From Talinum fruticosum (taxonomy: Eukaryota; Streptophyta; Magnoliopsida; Caryophyllales; Talinaceae), in the NCBI GenBank assembly GCA_021018815.1, contig JAITYX010000025.1, forward strand, positions 4,374,501-4,438,500: a DNA stretch of 64,000 nt, written 5' to 3'. Positions 45,111 through 57,145 of this stretch are shown piece after piece. The notes beneath the pieces were generated by a model that did no database searches, had not been told where the DNA came from, and worked only from the letters and a program-made list of their open reading frames with translations. Position numbers and translations under genes: made by a program. How positions within the stretch are numbered: position 1 is the first letter of the stretch; each line of letters begins with the position of its first letter.

Positions 45111-46636
45111 TGAAGACTCGGACATCTGCTCTATATCTTTCCGAGTCATGCAAAAGGAATCGGGTATAACGATGTCATTCATATAGAGTTTTGATTCCAA
45201 GGCATTCTCTGTGTTTTAGAAACTTACTTGAATTAAATAGTATCCTTCCTATGCGATTCGGCCTTCACATATCTCTTTAATCGCTTTTCGGTTAGCGACT
45301 CGAAAACTTGTTCTTTATTCCGAGTCCTTTCTCACTCAGAATCCGACTTGTGTTTATTTACTCTACTTGTTTGCATAGTCGGCATTCATAGCTTATTTCA
45401 TGCTTAGTCTATATAAAGTCTTTTCTCACTATGATATTTGCTATAGAACGTGTTTCTTCACTTAAGACTAAGTCATATGGAATTACGAGTATCATGGATT
45501 TTAGACTCGGAAAATTCCATTTCTTTTCGACTCGGATAATCAATTGCGTAATTAACATGATTATTTTATTATCTGTGTCTAACCTTGGACCAAAGTATTT
45601 TATACTTTGAGAACCGAAGGTGTTTTACTTTTGTAGGTTATTCAATCGAGGATATCTTTTCAAACTACAAAAGTAGCCGGCTTCGAACGTCAAATCACCA
45701 ACGAGATATGGCTTTTCACCTTCCCTGCTTTAGTCCCGGAAGATTGTGTCGAAGTCATGCGCTTCCATATCCGGAAAACTGGAACGCCAAGTTTAACGGT
45801 GGGCTTCACCACATTTATCAAGACACAACCGATGGTTTTGGGACTTCCAAGAGAGTTAAACCGTTGTCCAACGTCCATATTTCAACGGATACTTTCGAGT
45901 GACTCGAAAGCTTTTCACAACGGTCATAGAAGACTCTCGGTCAGCAGATGAAGATAACGGCTACTCTGCTCGGTCATCTATAAATAGAAGCCACTTCACA
46001 AGACTTGAAGGTTGCCGAACATATTGTCTATACACTTACTTGATCAAAGTTATTGTATTTACTCTCAATCTTCAACTTACAACTCCCACTCTGTAATTCA
46101 TTACTTTACGAGTTGTAAGGTCTTGTACTTAGTTACAAACTCCTCTTACATTCTTTGTAAGGTCCCTTGACTAAGTCGTAAGGGTTAACTCGGCTTAGTT
46201 GTCCCTAGCTGTAAGGGTTATCTCAGCTAGGAAGTACTAGATCGGATAAGGGAACTTCGAGTCTAGGAAAACTTGTATAGAGTTGTCTAAGGGAGCAACT
46301 CGGGTTCGATCAAGTTCACGGTATTTTGTGGACTCAAAATAGTGGATTTGACTTCGTGTCCTGGATTGACACGGGCCGTGGTTTTCTGCCCCGGGAGGGT
46401 TTCCACGTAAAATCTCTGTGTTCTCTTTACGAGTTCATTCTAGGCTCGGACGACCTTAGTGCTCTTGCTTCTTCGATTCACCGATTTACGAGTCCAACCT
46501 TTTCGACTCTGTCTTTAGACTCGGAATCCGTCTTTGCATCTTTTACGTACAAAAGTGCGGTTCTTTCTAAAAGAATTTTCTATCACCCTATTCACCCCCT
46601 CTAGGGTGACTCGGACTCTCCCCGAGCAAACCTTCA
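45111..46636 (+). repeat. 3' LTR of copia B
   Basis: TGAAGACTCGG...CAAACCTTCA, 1526 bp, TATAAATA at 45979-45986. Matches 35894-37412 and, inverted, 59367-60908. Confidence 0.92.
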
Positions 46637-46844
46637 CAATCAGCATCACTAAGAATCCAGTTCAACACTCAAATACAAAGCATATTGAGGTCGGTATCAT
46701 TTTCCGAGAGACCATTATGAGAAAGGTGATATTGAACTTGAATTTATTCCTACGAAATTTCGGTTAGCTTATATCTTCACTAAGCCACTTGGTGAGGATT
46801 AGTTTTGTTTTATTAGGAATGAGCTTGGCATGATAAATGCATGA
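46637..46844 (+). pseudogene. Copia A RNase H C-terminus, displaced by copia B
   Basis: It resumes the RNase H interrupted at 35893 with SITKNPVQHSNTKHIEVG and ends ...GMINA-stop at 46844, the counterpart of GMLNA-stop in copia B. The frame is broken near 46700. Confidence 0.8.
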
Positions 46845-47240
46845 TTATGTGTGTATAAGAGAAATTATCTTGCATGATTATGTGTTATGTGTTTCCTTTC
46901 TTTGTCTTAATAACAATTGGTTCGATTGACCCAGTGATATGGAGCTAGGAGTTATTATTTGTTTGTGCTTTCGAGTCACTCGGAAACCATACTCGAGTCA
47001 GACTTAGTGTTTGAGAAATGGACTTCAAACTTCGAAATCATCTCTAGGTTAGTGGAGAATTTCAGAAATTCCTTTTAAAATTTCTCTTTTTTCTCTCTCT
47101 ACCGCGCGCATCGATAAGTGAGCTAGCCGTTAGGAGAAAGACACTGGAATTCTAACCGTTGGAGACAGAATCGTCACACTCGTCCGAGGCGACCGTTGGA
47201 GATTTAGGTTAGAACGAATATTAAAGGACATTCCTTTCGC

Positions 47241-47248
47241 TATAAATA
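47241..47248 (+). promoter_or_regulatory. Internal TATA box before the extra ORF of copia A
   Basis: TATAAATA in GCTATAAATAGC context, 143 bp before the ATG at 47384. Confidence 0.5.
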
Positions 47249-47383
47249 GCATCCCTTTTCCTTTATTTCGCTACTTTACTCTCTGTTAACCTCGAACTCT
47301 CGCTCACTTACTCTCACACTAAAAGCTCTTAGAACTCGGTCACTCTCTCTCTCTCTCTCTCTTTCATCTCAAAAACTTCAGCC

Positions 47384-48990
47384 ATGCCTAAATGAGGTTC
47401 AGCTCAAGACTTTCTAGGGTGTGCAACAAAGAAACCTAGAACCAAGCGAACCCAAGAGGGTCCTTCTTACCCCTCCAAAATCCTAGTCACACAACATCTC
47501 ACATTAGATGACAAGTTCTTTCCAACCACAACCTTTTCGTGGTTAAAGCACATAAAAACCACTAGAGTCTATAACTTTCTATGCTTCAGTGAGTTCATAT
47601 ACCCATAACTCATTGCTGAGTTCTACTAAAATCTTTCTTGCTCTTAGGGGGTCATCACCTCCGGAGTTTGCAACATTGTGGTACGCATAGATCTTTCTCT
47701 CCTCCACCGGTTTTTTAAAGTTTCATCTATCTTCCTTAACTGCAATCCTATTCCTTTCAATGAGATTACAAATGAGTTCTTCGAAAAATATGCCTAGGAA
47801 GTCCCCGAGCCACTCAAGAATTTTTCTATGACTCGGATAAAGACCGAGGCCAGGCTTACGTGCTTCTTGCCGATGAGAACTTTCTTCTCTCATCATTCCA
47901 AGCAAAGAGAATCCTAACTCCAAGATTCTCAAAGCTTTATTCGACATCCTTAAGGGCTACGACGTAGACCTCTTTCCCGCTCTAATCGAGCGGATGGCCA
48001 CCGTACTCAGCTCGGTCAAAGAAATCCACCTCTCTTCCCTTCGTAGTCCTCCTAACCCTTATTCTCAAACAATTCAAGGTTCCCCTCCCTTCGGACCCAA
48101 ATGAAGTGTCCGAGGCTGCCATTGTCACGGGCGAAACGAGCTTCTTGGATACAGTACCAGGAAACCCAGCTTAGTGTCCGGATCCACGGGTTAGAACCGA
48201 GGCCCCCTTCCCCTCCGCTCGGACTTAGACTCGGACTCACCTCTCACTCCCTCCTCCCACTGGCGGTGCTTCCGCCTCAGGTCCTCCTTTTGAAGCCACA
48301 ACTACCTTATCTAAAGCTCTAATAGACAAGCTCACTTATGTGTCCGCGAAATCCGGGACACTCTCCGCTCCTTCAAAACTGTTCTTCGAACATGACCATC
48401 AACCGAAAACGACCTAATCTCAAATTCAAGAGCAACAAGATATGCTCCTCGAAATGAAAAATCTAGTTAAGGAGCAAAAGTAGCAGCTTGAGCTTCTCCG
48501 AGAAAGGCGCACAAAGGCTACTCAGGACCCCGACGACTCGGACACGTCTCAAGAGTCCTCGAGCCCTGCCAAGTCCCTCTCCGGAGAGGCAACGAAGAAG
48601 AAGAGGAAGCTACGGTTGAAGCAGCTCTTTCGAGGAGAAGGAGGAAGAGAAGGAAGAGGAGAAGGAGGAAGAAGGAGAGAAGCGAGGAAGAAGCCGAGGG
48701 ACAAGGTGCTGTGGCTCCTCAACCCGAACCGATTAGCTCGGACAACAGTTTGAATGGGTCGAAGACCCTGCGGACGTAGGTTAATCCACAACGGTCAAGC
48801 CGGAAGAAGCACCCCTTTATTACTTTCCAAGAGGATGAGCCTCTAGATGACTTAGATTTGGGTCAGCAACTCGGAGCCGAGCCACTACCGGAGATTCAAG
48901 TGCTCGCTACCGCCCGCATTTTCCACGTCCTCCCGAGCTTATCGGTGACGCCGCACCGCCAACTCATCCGCCTCAACACAAACCGCCCCA
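47384..48990 (+). pseudogene. Extra 3' ORF of copia A, dead
   Basis: The start codon is followed within four codons by a stop (MPK-stop; copia B has Arg there). Recognisable blocks include the counterpart of PFLCFSEFIYPELV (NFLCFSEFIYP, then stop, about 47570-47610) and FLNCNPIPFNEITNEFFEKY (about 47730-47792). The acidic, Glu/Lys-rich C-terminal half is at 48470-48720. It is clearly homologous to the ORFs in B and C but more diverged, in line with A being an older or different subfamily. Confidence 0.65.
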
Positions 48991-49501
48991 GCTCCACCAT
49001 CTTAATTTCTGTTTCTCTTGTTTTCTTTTTAATTTTTTTTGTCGAGACATGAATTGTATCGGCTTAATACATTCTTCCCTTTTTTTTTGTTCTTTCCGAA
49101 AGGCAATGGGGAGAATACTAGAAAATTTTTTTGTCTTGTTCAGGGGAGTTTTCTCACCCTCTTTTCTGTGTATTTTTTCATTTTTGTATATGTAAGAATG
49201 AAGTTTTTATTTTTGAGTATACCGATTTCTAAGTTGACTCTTTCGAGTTAGAATTTCTTATTCGTATATTTTGCTCCGATATATCTCGCCCAAGTTTTTA
49301 TTATCTTTCTCTCTCCGATATATCTACTAATATTTTTTTCTTCTATATTGCTCGATATATCCGCAGAAATGCTCTTAGTATGAATCACTTCATTCACTAC
49401 TTCATACTCGATATATTCTATTGAGTAAGAATGAAACCACATGATTATTTTTACTAACAAAGTTTCTAAGTATGGAATGCCTTTCATCAAAAAGGGGAGA
49501 T

Positions 49502-51005
49502 TGAAGACTCAAATTCTGAATCTAGATCATTCTGAGTACTACCTAAGGACTCAGTGTACAAACCTCATCTCTCTTATGTTTTGATTACAAGTCATTCGAG
49601 TGTTATAGCAACTCCTGCATAAGTTTTGATTTGATTATGACTCGACTCGAAATCCATTATTGTTTATCTTCTCATGTTGATGTTTTTGAGTTACTTAGAC
49701 ATCACTCAGATTTATCGCATGTTCAAATAATCTCTCTAATACTTTGTATTGAGGCTCGACTGCAAATTTTGAAGAAAAGTGAATTACGAGTGTTAAGTCA
49801 TCTTTCTAAGTCGGTTTGTTTGTTTGAGAATTATTTTTCTAGATCAAACTCTTATACTCGATGTTTTCATTCTTATAACTTGATCTTTCTTAGGACTCGA
49901 CTCGATGGAATATGAGTATAATGAATATTAGACTCGAAAATTCCAATCGTCTAGGCCTGAGATAATTATGCACTTAATTATCTTAATTAAATTATTATTT
50001 GTGCCTAATCTTGGGCCAAAGTATTTTATACTTTGAGAACCAAAATTGTTTACTTTTGTAGGTTATCAAAACGAGGTTATCTTATTTTTGAATTACAAAA
50101 GTAATCGGCTTCAAGCTGTCAATGACTAGCAAACAAGGCATTTCTACTTCTCAACAAGGCTCGGACACTCGTGTCGTGGTTGTCTATTTCCAAAGCTAGA
50201 AAACTTCAATGCTAAGCTCAACGGTGGTTTCCACCTTACTTTTCAAACAACACCAGTTGATTGGACGACCCTTAGCAACCAAGAGCCATTGCACAATGTT
50301 CACATTCCAACGGATCTTTTCTAAACGGATCTTTTCTAAGCGACTTAAAAGAACCGTTACAACGGTACGGAAAGACTTATGTTCATAAATTAGTCACAAT
50401 GGCTAATCTGCTAGGTCATCTATAAATGGAAGCCACCTCTCAAGCGTGGAAGATTGCTAGAATTATTGTTGAAACACATTACTTAAAGCAAAAGTCATTG
50501 TATTCATATTCAATCTTCTATTTACAACTCCGAGCTTGTAATTCTTACTTTCTCAGTTGTAAAGTCTTGTAATCGGTTACATACTCTTCTTACTTTCCGA
50601 GTAAGGTCCCTTGACTAAGCTGTAAGGGTTAACTCAGCTCGCTTGTCCCTAGCTGTGAAGGTCACCTCGGTTAGGAAGTACTAGATCGGATAAGGGAATT
50701 TCGAGTCTAGGAAAACCGTATAAGGAATTGTTTAAGAGAGCAATTCTGGTTGACTCGGTTCATCGTATTTTGTGGATTCAAAATAGTGGATTTGACTTGG
50801 TGCTTAGACCTCGCACTCGTCCGTGGTTTTCTCGCCTTAGGAAGGTTTCCACGTATCTCCGAGTTTACATTTTTCCGAGTCCAATCTAGACTCGGATTAT
50901 CTTGTTCATTCCTTTCAAGCTTAAATTCTCTAAGTTTGTTAAAATTTCCTCATCATCCTATTCACCCCCTCTAGGGTAACTAAGACTGTCCAAGAGCAAA
51001 CCTTT
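49502..51005 (+). repeat. 3' LTR of copia A
   Basis: TGAAGACTCAAATTC...GAGCAAACCTTTA, preceded by the PPT AAAAAGGGGAGA. Followed by the TSD GTTGC and then gypsy G gag. Confidence 0.9.
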
Positions 51006-51290
51006 AGTTGCTTTTCTAGCTCTCTCATCATCGGTGCTACCTTCGACTTTACATGAACACTTGGTTCTCTAGAACCTCTCAAATTCTCAAACTTGTCTTG
51101 CAGCTTGTTTTCCTAACAATTTAGTCGGTACTTAACCCGGGCCTTCGAGTCTTGTTTTTCTGTCAAGGTGTGATCAAGGTTTTTGCTCAATATTGAGGTT
51201 GGATGACATTTTTAGTTGATGATATTTCGTAGCTGATATGGATTGTGTTTGGGGTGGAAGGGTGGATAAGTCATAAGAGGGGCTCAAAGA
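51006..51290 (-). pseudogene. Gypsy G gag N-terminal portion and leader
   Basis: On the minus strand the gag start region reads LQDKFENL, REPSVHVKSKVAPMMREL and ends EKQL at the copia A insertion point. It continues at 25034. The leader up to the PBS is about 130 nt. Confidence 0.65.
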
Positions 51291-51302
51291 GCTCTGATAC
51301 CA
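51291..51302 (-). promoter_or_regulatory. Primer-binding site of gypsy G (tRNA-iMet type)
   Basis: The minus strand reads TGGTATCAGAGC, two bases after the LTR end ...GGATCTATCA. Confidence 0.85.
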
Positions 51303-51304
51303 AA

Positions 51305-52648
51305 TGATAGATCCAAGCCCAACAATGGGAAGCACAACCATGATAATATTTGTTCCTAACAATTGATTAAATAACTGAAAAGGAAACCATGGATAAGAGG
51401 TTGGAAAAAGTGGGGTTTGGAAGGTCGAGATAGAGGGATAGAACTTGATCGACTTAAAAGGGACAGGATGTTCATCTTCGAAATCAAGTAAGGGGCACAA
51501 AGAAACCGGCTCGAGAGTGGATCCAACAGGGGTTTATAAGACCTAGAAGAACACCACTTGGTTGCCAAACCAAGCTAGAGCAACCACGAAATTTTGAGGG
51601 TAGAAGGTTTGATTCACTTAAACTTTTTCTCGAGTTGAAACTCCAACAAATGTATCAAGCATAATTATCAATTGATTCAAAAGTTTTGCTTGTACATGGG
51701 TAGGAAGGCCTTTTATAAGGGGCCATTTCCCATGTAAAATAGCTTTCCTAATGATTAAGGAAAGGTTAAGACTAATCATAATTAATCAACACTAATTATA
51801 AATTTTAATCTTAACTAAGATAAAAGGCTGAAACTGCAAAGTGTTTTAATCCTGATTCAGACCGTGGCAGACAATCCGAACCAATAGCAACTCTTCTCCT
51901 TTCTTTGACAAGTTTTAATTTGTTCAAAGGACTTGAAAATCCTTGACAACTCCACTTGGAAACTCCTAATTTGACTGCCCAAAAGGTAGGTCCGTAGCCT
52001 AGTAACTATGTTTGTAAGTTGCTAGTTTATGAGGCTGAGAAATGTCTGTAAATAAGAGGGTCTTATCCATTTGTTTCTTTCTTCTTCTAAGGGAGGTTTG
52101 GGACACTCCTGGACTCGACTTGTCAGCCCTATAAGGAAATCTTCATCAATAATAAATCCTGCTATCGAGAGAAGTCCATGTAGAACACCAAGACTCAAAA
52201 CTCATCTTCTTGGCTAAGAAATCAATGTGATTTCTTCTTTCGTTGAAGTGCTTTTAGGAATCTTGACTAAGACAAGATCTTCCTTCATATAGCCTCCTTC
52301 AATACACGAGACTCGTGGCAATACCTTCTCTAACCGGATCGAAATACCTTCTCATGTGAACACACATAGTGTTCTACCCAATGAAATGTAAAATAACATC
52401 ATAGAAACTGTCTTAAGTTATTACGGACCCAAATTGTTTCAACAAAACAAATAAAATTGTTTACGTCATAAGGAACAAGAACAAGGTCACTCGGAAGCCG
52501 ACTGCGGCTCCTCTACATTGTTCCAAGCCCACTGGTCCCGGGCTAAAACATTCCATCACACTCTTCATCAGCAAGGTTGCATTCTTGGAATGCTTCATTG
52601 CTAACTTCGAATTGCTTGTTTGTAGTGGATTTTGAGTTGATTGACTCA
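51305..52648 (-). repeat. 5' LTR of gypsy G, outer end missing
   Basis: Aligns with the 3' LTR 19513-20940 up to 'gttgattgactcag' (52648). The final 20-25 bp of the LTR are replaced by unrelated sequence. Confidence 0.85.
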
Positions 52649-53219
52649 GCATTAGTCTCCACTCATAGCCAACTTTCTTGATCTTTTGATTGAGAGGCAC
52701 CAACAATTTCAGGTCCCGCTATGCATCCCATGAGGGACAAAATTTTCATACTATGAGCCACCATGTGTCTAACCTAGAATTACCGTATGAACCATAGAAA
52801 CTTTATGGTTTAGGTCGGACATTCATTTGCTTGATTGAATGGATGTGGTCACTTTTGTTATTTAACCATCTTCCTTGAGTCTTTAGATGTATAGCCAGGT
52901 TTTGTCCAATAATTATTGTATGTATGTAAACAAATAAAATAAAATAATGAACCTTCTTGAATCGATCCATTTATGTGCATTTTAGCCAAAGTCAAAATTT
53001 TTTTCCCCTTAAGGTCAATTCATTAATTGCATTTCCGAGTCATTCCAATTCCCTCTAATCTCGGTTAAAAAAGAATCACGACGGGCCATAGTAGCTGGGC
53101 CTAACCGACGCCGGCTGCCCGTTCGCTCCTCGGGTTGGATCTTTCCGTTGACCCATTCGGTGTTCTAGTAAGTTTTAGGTTCAAGTCTTCTTCTCTGCAT
53201 TTTTCTCCGCATAATATTT
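52649..53219 (+). other. LTR-like relic resembling 3121-3480
   Basis: 52820-52970 matches 3130-3270 ('attgaatggatgtggtc', 'ttgagtctttagatgta', 'aaataaaataaaataatgaa'). It may start near TGTGTCTAAC (52771). The first 120 bases are unassigned; a minus-strand frame running into the G LTR (52461-52706) looks like chance. Confidence 0.45.
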
Positions 53220-54000
53220 TGTAACATTTGCCCAATTTTAAAACCATCTTAATTAAGGTGTGTTCATTTTTGCATTAGCTAAATAAAATCCACTCGCTTT
53301 TAGGTGAATCTTTTTCAATTTTGCATTAGCGAAAATAAAAATCATCTCAATTAAGATGGGGTCATTTTTGTATTAGCCAAATAACAATAATGTAAATTAA
53401 GGTGAGTCCATTATGTATTAGCCAAATAAAAATCATCTCAATTAAGGTGAGTCCATTTTTACATTGGCCAAATAAAATTCATCTCATTTTATGTGAGTCC
53501 TTTTTATGTTTTCATTATTAGCCAATTTAAATTCATTTCAATTAAGATGAGTCCATTTTTGCATTAGCTAAAATAAAATTAATCTTATTTTAGATGAGTC
53601 CTTTTTCATTTTTGCATCAACCAAAATAAAAATCGTCTTAATTAAAGTGAATCGATTTTTATATTAGCCAAATAAAATTCATCTCATTTTAGGTGAGTTC
53701 TTTTTCATTTTTGCAGTAGCGAAATTAAATTTTCTCAAATTAGATGAATTCATTTTTGCGAGGAAAACAAAATTCATCTCATTTTAGGTGAGTCCTTTTT
53801 TATTTTTACATTAGCCAAATAAAATTCATCTCGAAGTAGGAGAGTCCATTTTTTCATTAGCCGAAATTAAATTCATCTCAATTATGGTAAGTCCATTGTT
53901 GCATTTAGCCAAATAAAAAGCCATCCCAATTATGGTAAATATGTTCATTTCATTAGTTAAATACATTCACTTCATTTAAAGTGAGTTCATTTTTGCATTT
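53220..54000 (+). repeat. Tandem repeat array, about 55-60 bp unit
   Basis: Some 13-14 imperfect copies of a unit made of 'gccaaataaaattcatctca', 'ttttaggtgagtcc' and T-rich 'tttttcatttttgcatta'. The same unit occurs as a shorter array at 3500-3830. It is probably within an LTR or untranslated part of a Tat-like gypsy element. Confidence 0.75.
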
Positions 54001-57000
54001 CTTTCTTATTCACGTTGAGCGACGACCTTTCCACTTGGCACCGTCGGATCCTATGATTTTATGGATTCCTTCTTTGTTACCGGGGTTGATCCCATTAAGA
54101 ATGCCTTTTTACATGGTGATGTGATAGAACGAATAGAATGAACTCTAATGTAGTTTATTTCTCGCCTATCCCGAAGATACTTGGAAAGCGACCCGGTCGC
54201 TCCAAAAAAGTTAAGAACTAGTCAAGAGAATAGTGCGTTGGCGGGGAATTGTCATCGTTATAAATGACGAGGCCAACCAGGCCAGCACGAAGCTTTGCAA
54301 AATTGGGGTACTACGGCCGGGCGGGACGGAGCCGTATGATACGGAAATCTCACGTACGTTCAATCCATTTTTGCATGCTTAGTCAAAATTAAAAATGCAT
54401 TCATTTTCCACTTAAGGATTATCCATTTTTGCATTCCGGCCGGTCCGTATTTTTATGTGCATCCAAATATAAGAGCCTGTCATCTTCTTATCTAGGGTCA
54501 AGAACTTAAGCCCCATCTCTCCTAAAATGTTCCTCAATCCAATCCTAAGCACCTACTCTTTTGGGATATAGGATGAGGAATCCTACTAAAATTCGAAATC
54601 CTAACACGAAGTGGCTAGGGAATGAGAGGTCTACTTCAACACCAACACGTTTGACACCGATACGTCCCACATCAATATGTACCACGCCGATACGTTCAAC
54701 ACTTTTCTTGCTAAAGGCTGTACGTTGCCTACGAAAAAGTGCAATCCTCCTCTAAAAATGGTCGACGATCTAAAGCAATCCCCTATCATAACCTTGCTCA
54801 AAGAGTTTACTTGTAAAAATATAAGCTATGATTAAAGCAAAGGATAAAAAGATTGAGTCAATGCCGAAACCCTTGATCTTATCCTCCAAACCCTCGAGAA
54901 GAATGCTAACAAAGCAAGAAAGGAGGAAGAGCCTCAACATGAACCTCAACCCGAGTCACAGCCTGATCCACAAATAGTTTAAAAGAGAAGTTGTTGCTTG
55001 AGTCTTCGATATTCAATGATTACTACTTGGCTCAAGGATGCACTTCAATCCCGAAAGGTAAGTTACCCTCAAAATTCACCATGCTTGACGTTATAAGTTC
55101 CATGGGACTGAAAACCCTCACCACCAAATGAGGAATTTTATAGGAGCAAAGAATTTAAATAATGTACTAGAGGACACATACCGGGGACGTTTAACGAGAC
55201 ATCCTGAAGTGATACAACGTTGTCGACCCACATAAGGTCACAAACCGACGGGATCTTTGCAGGGGTTTTGACACCAATACTCCTGCAATACTGATCTACT
55301 AATCACTCTTCGACATTTAGAGTTGATCAAGGAAGGAGACAAGGAGAGATTCACTAACTTCCTTAGTGGTCTGGAGGGAAAAGGCCGCCCACATGGCATA
55401 TCGACCTTCTAAAAGGGATTAGGTTACACTCATCATCAAAAACCTAAAACGTACATATCATCAACACTTGAAATTCTTTCTTTTCATGGACTTCAAAACT
55501 CTCCGAGATGCTTGGCATGGTTATAAAAGTGTAAAATGCATCCACAAAAGCCATAGCCAGCGAAAATGTCATCCAATGAGCCCATCATTCATCAAGGATC
55601 CTAATAAAATGTGCACTTATTGATTGCATACTTTTATTAGGTTTACTTTCTTTCCTCTTTCGAAAAAACCAAACTCAAATCAGTACTTTTTTTCTTTAAC
55701 TACGAAAGCTTGGTTTCTGCTATAGTGGATATGTAGGAAGCCCATGAGGTCCAGCCCTAATTCTAATCTTTTTCTAATTCCTAAATTCAAACCAAATTTA
55801 CCATACTTAGAAAAGTAGAAATTAATTGGCAAGCACACCATTCGATTAGCCACCGAACCATCATTGTAGTTCAAGCGGCTCAATTTTTCTTGACTTCGGA
55901 ATGGGGGTTAAAGTAAAATTATTTCTTTCTCTTTTTGAATTTTTTGCATCATATTAATAAAAGAATGCATTTTTTCTTATAATAAAGTCTTGTATTCATC
56001 TCTTTTGCATGAGGTCAAACTCCTAAAACTATAAAAATAATGACAAAGAACCCTAAAAGGATTATCCAATCATCAACATCCATCAAGTCGGCATCAAGAA
56101 GGTCACCGGAATTGCCAACTTGAAAGGGAATCTCCCATGCCATCAACTAGTTAAAGCTAGTGAACTCTTCAACATTTGAGAAGAGCTAGGCATGGGCACC
56201 TAAGAAGAATGGGGACTCAAGATCAAAAGGATCATACGACTACGACCAACTCCGGGAATACTCGGGAGGAGACACAAATCATCAACCATGGAAACAAAGG
56301 GACTATTAGCACAAAGACTAAAAAGCTCAAAATTATAATGAGGCAATAACCTCATTGACCTTCAATTAAGTCAAGTTCATATGTCCCTATTCCGGAAAAA
56401 GTGGATAGACGTCGACCTTCAAGCCAAACAGCACTCAAGGTTTAGACACACTAGTTGGGGTCTCAAACCCGGGAGTTGTCAAGGTTCGAGACATCCTCCT
56501 TCGAGCTTCGGACCCAACAGTGAACAAGGTTTGGACATCCTCCGTCGAGCATCGGACCCAACAAGGGTCAAGGTGCACACACCCTTGTCGAGCTTCAAAC
56601 CCAATAATGGTCGGAGTTTAGACACCAAGCCAAGACTTTAAGATCACTTTATAGCCAAGATGAGACGGCACCCTGAAACATGATCTAGCTACATAACATT
56701 TTTGGTAACACTTGAATCTATTATCTGCTAACAAAACTATTAGTGCAAAAGATTAAGCCAAGCTTCGGATCAATAAGTTTACGCCCCACATCTAAGCTTC
56801 GAACCTTGATCAATCCAAGTTCAAGATACCTCGCTGAACTTCATATCCAAGAAATGGTCAAGTTCGGGCACCCCACTAGACTTCATACTTTACTACCCAA
56901 GTCAAGTTCAAGCACCTCGCCAAGATTCGGACTAAGTAAGTGGTAAAGTTTAGCCAAGCTTTAGGACTTTAATTAGCAAAGTTCGGGACTCAACCAACCA

Positions 57001-57145
57001 AACTTCAAACCCCCTTGTCGGAGTTCAAGTCGGAGACGACCAATTCCAGACGCCTGAATTCAATTGGCATGCAAAGTAACATGTACGTACCCTTTAGTGT
57101 CTACTTTGACCTTCATCTTTCGGACTTGGTCAAAGTAGTGTTAAC
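54001..57145 (+). other. Decayed internal/3' region of a Tat-like gypsy element
   Basis: No long ORF survives. Around 55680-55770 the phrase 'tggatatgtaggaagcccatg' resembles the GGATACGTAGG motif usual in the 3' untranslated part of Tat/Athila-type elements. 56430-57030 holds irregular repeats with 'gagcttcggacccaacaa' and 'caaggtttggacatcct'. Frames at 54561-54755 and 56381-56641 are short and low in information. Confidence 0.4.
56430..57030 (+). repeat. Irregular tandem repeats, about 45-60 bp, upstream of the right Tat-like LTR
   Basis: Successive variants of 'tcgagcttcggacccaacaa' plus 'tggtcaaggtttggacac' recur about eight to ten times with increasing divergence towards 57030. Repeats in this place are common before 3' LTRs of Tat-lineage elements. 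Confidence 0.5.

Larger units (their letters stand above)
35894..46636 (+). mobile_element. Ty1/copia (SIRE-like) element B, complete
   Basis: LTRs 35894-37412 and 45111-46636 differ mainly by short indels at CAG/CTG sites, which suggests a fairly recent insertion. The TSD is TAATC (35889-35893) and CAATC (46637-46641) inside RNase H of copia A. The PBS is TGGTATCGAGCC (37415-37426), and the PPT AAAAAGGGGAGAT (45098-45110). Order: gag, PR, INT, RT, RH, then a 2.6-kb 3' region with its own TATA-like box and a long extra ORF. All catalytic residues that I could check are present, but the frame is broken by many one-base indels. Confidence 0.9.
25035..51005 (+). mobile_element. Ty1/copia (SIRE-like) element A, with two nested insertions
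   Basis: LTRs are 25035-31268 (split by element I) and 49502-51005. TSD is GTTGA (25030-25034) and GTTGC (51006-51010). The PBS is TGGTATAAGAG (31271), a decayed tRNA-iMet site. The PPT is AAAAAGGGGAGA (49489-49500). The order gag-PR-INT-RT-RH followed by a long 3' ORF fits the SIRE/Maximus lineage. Copia B interrupts RNase H at 35894-46636. Without the insertions, A is about 10.4 kb. All coding parts are broken. Confidence 0.88.
19513..52648 (-). mobile_element. Ty3/gypsy element G (minus strand), split by copia element A
   Basis: On the minus strand it reads 5' LTR (52648-51305), tRNA-iMet PBS (51302-51291), gag start (to 51006), [copia A insertion], rest of gag, protease, RT, RNase H, integrase, PPT, and 3' LTR (20940-19513). 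The two flanks of copia A join in the same gag gene, and the insertion carries a GTTGA/GTTGC TSD. Coding parts have many stops and frameshifts. The host sequence on the two sides has not been matched, because the 5' LTR has lost its first bases. Confidence 0.85.

Noticed and set aside
53220..54000. Regularly spaced repeats that might suggest a CRISPR-like array
   Set aside because: The units are contiguous degenerate direct repeats in plant retrotransposon DNA, without unique spacers or cas genes.
54561..54755. Thr/Pro/Arg-rich open frame as a possible gag remnant
   Set aside because: Repetitive composition and no gag motif; it cannot be told from chance.
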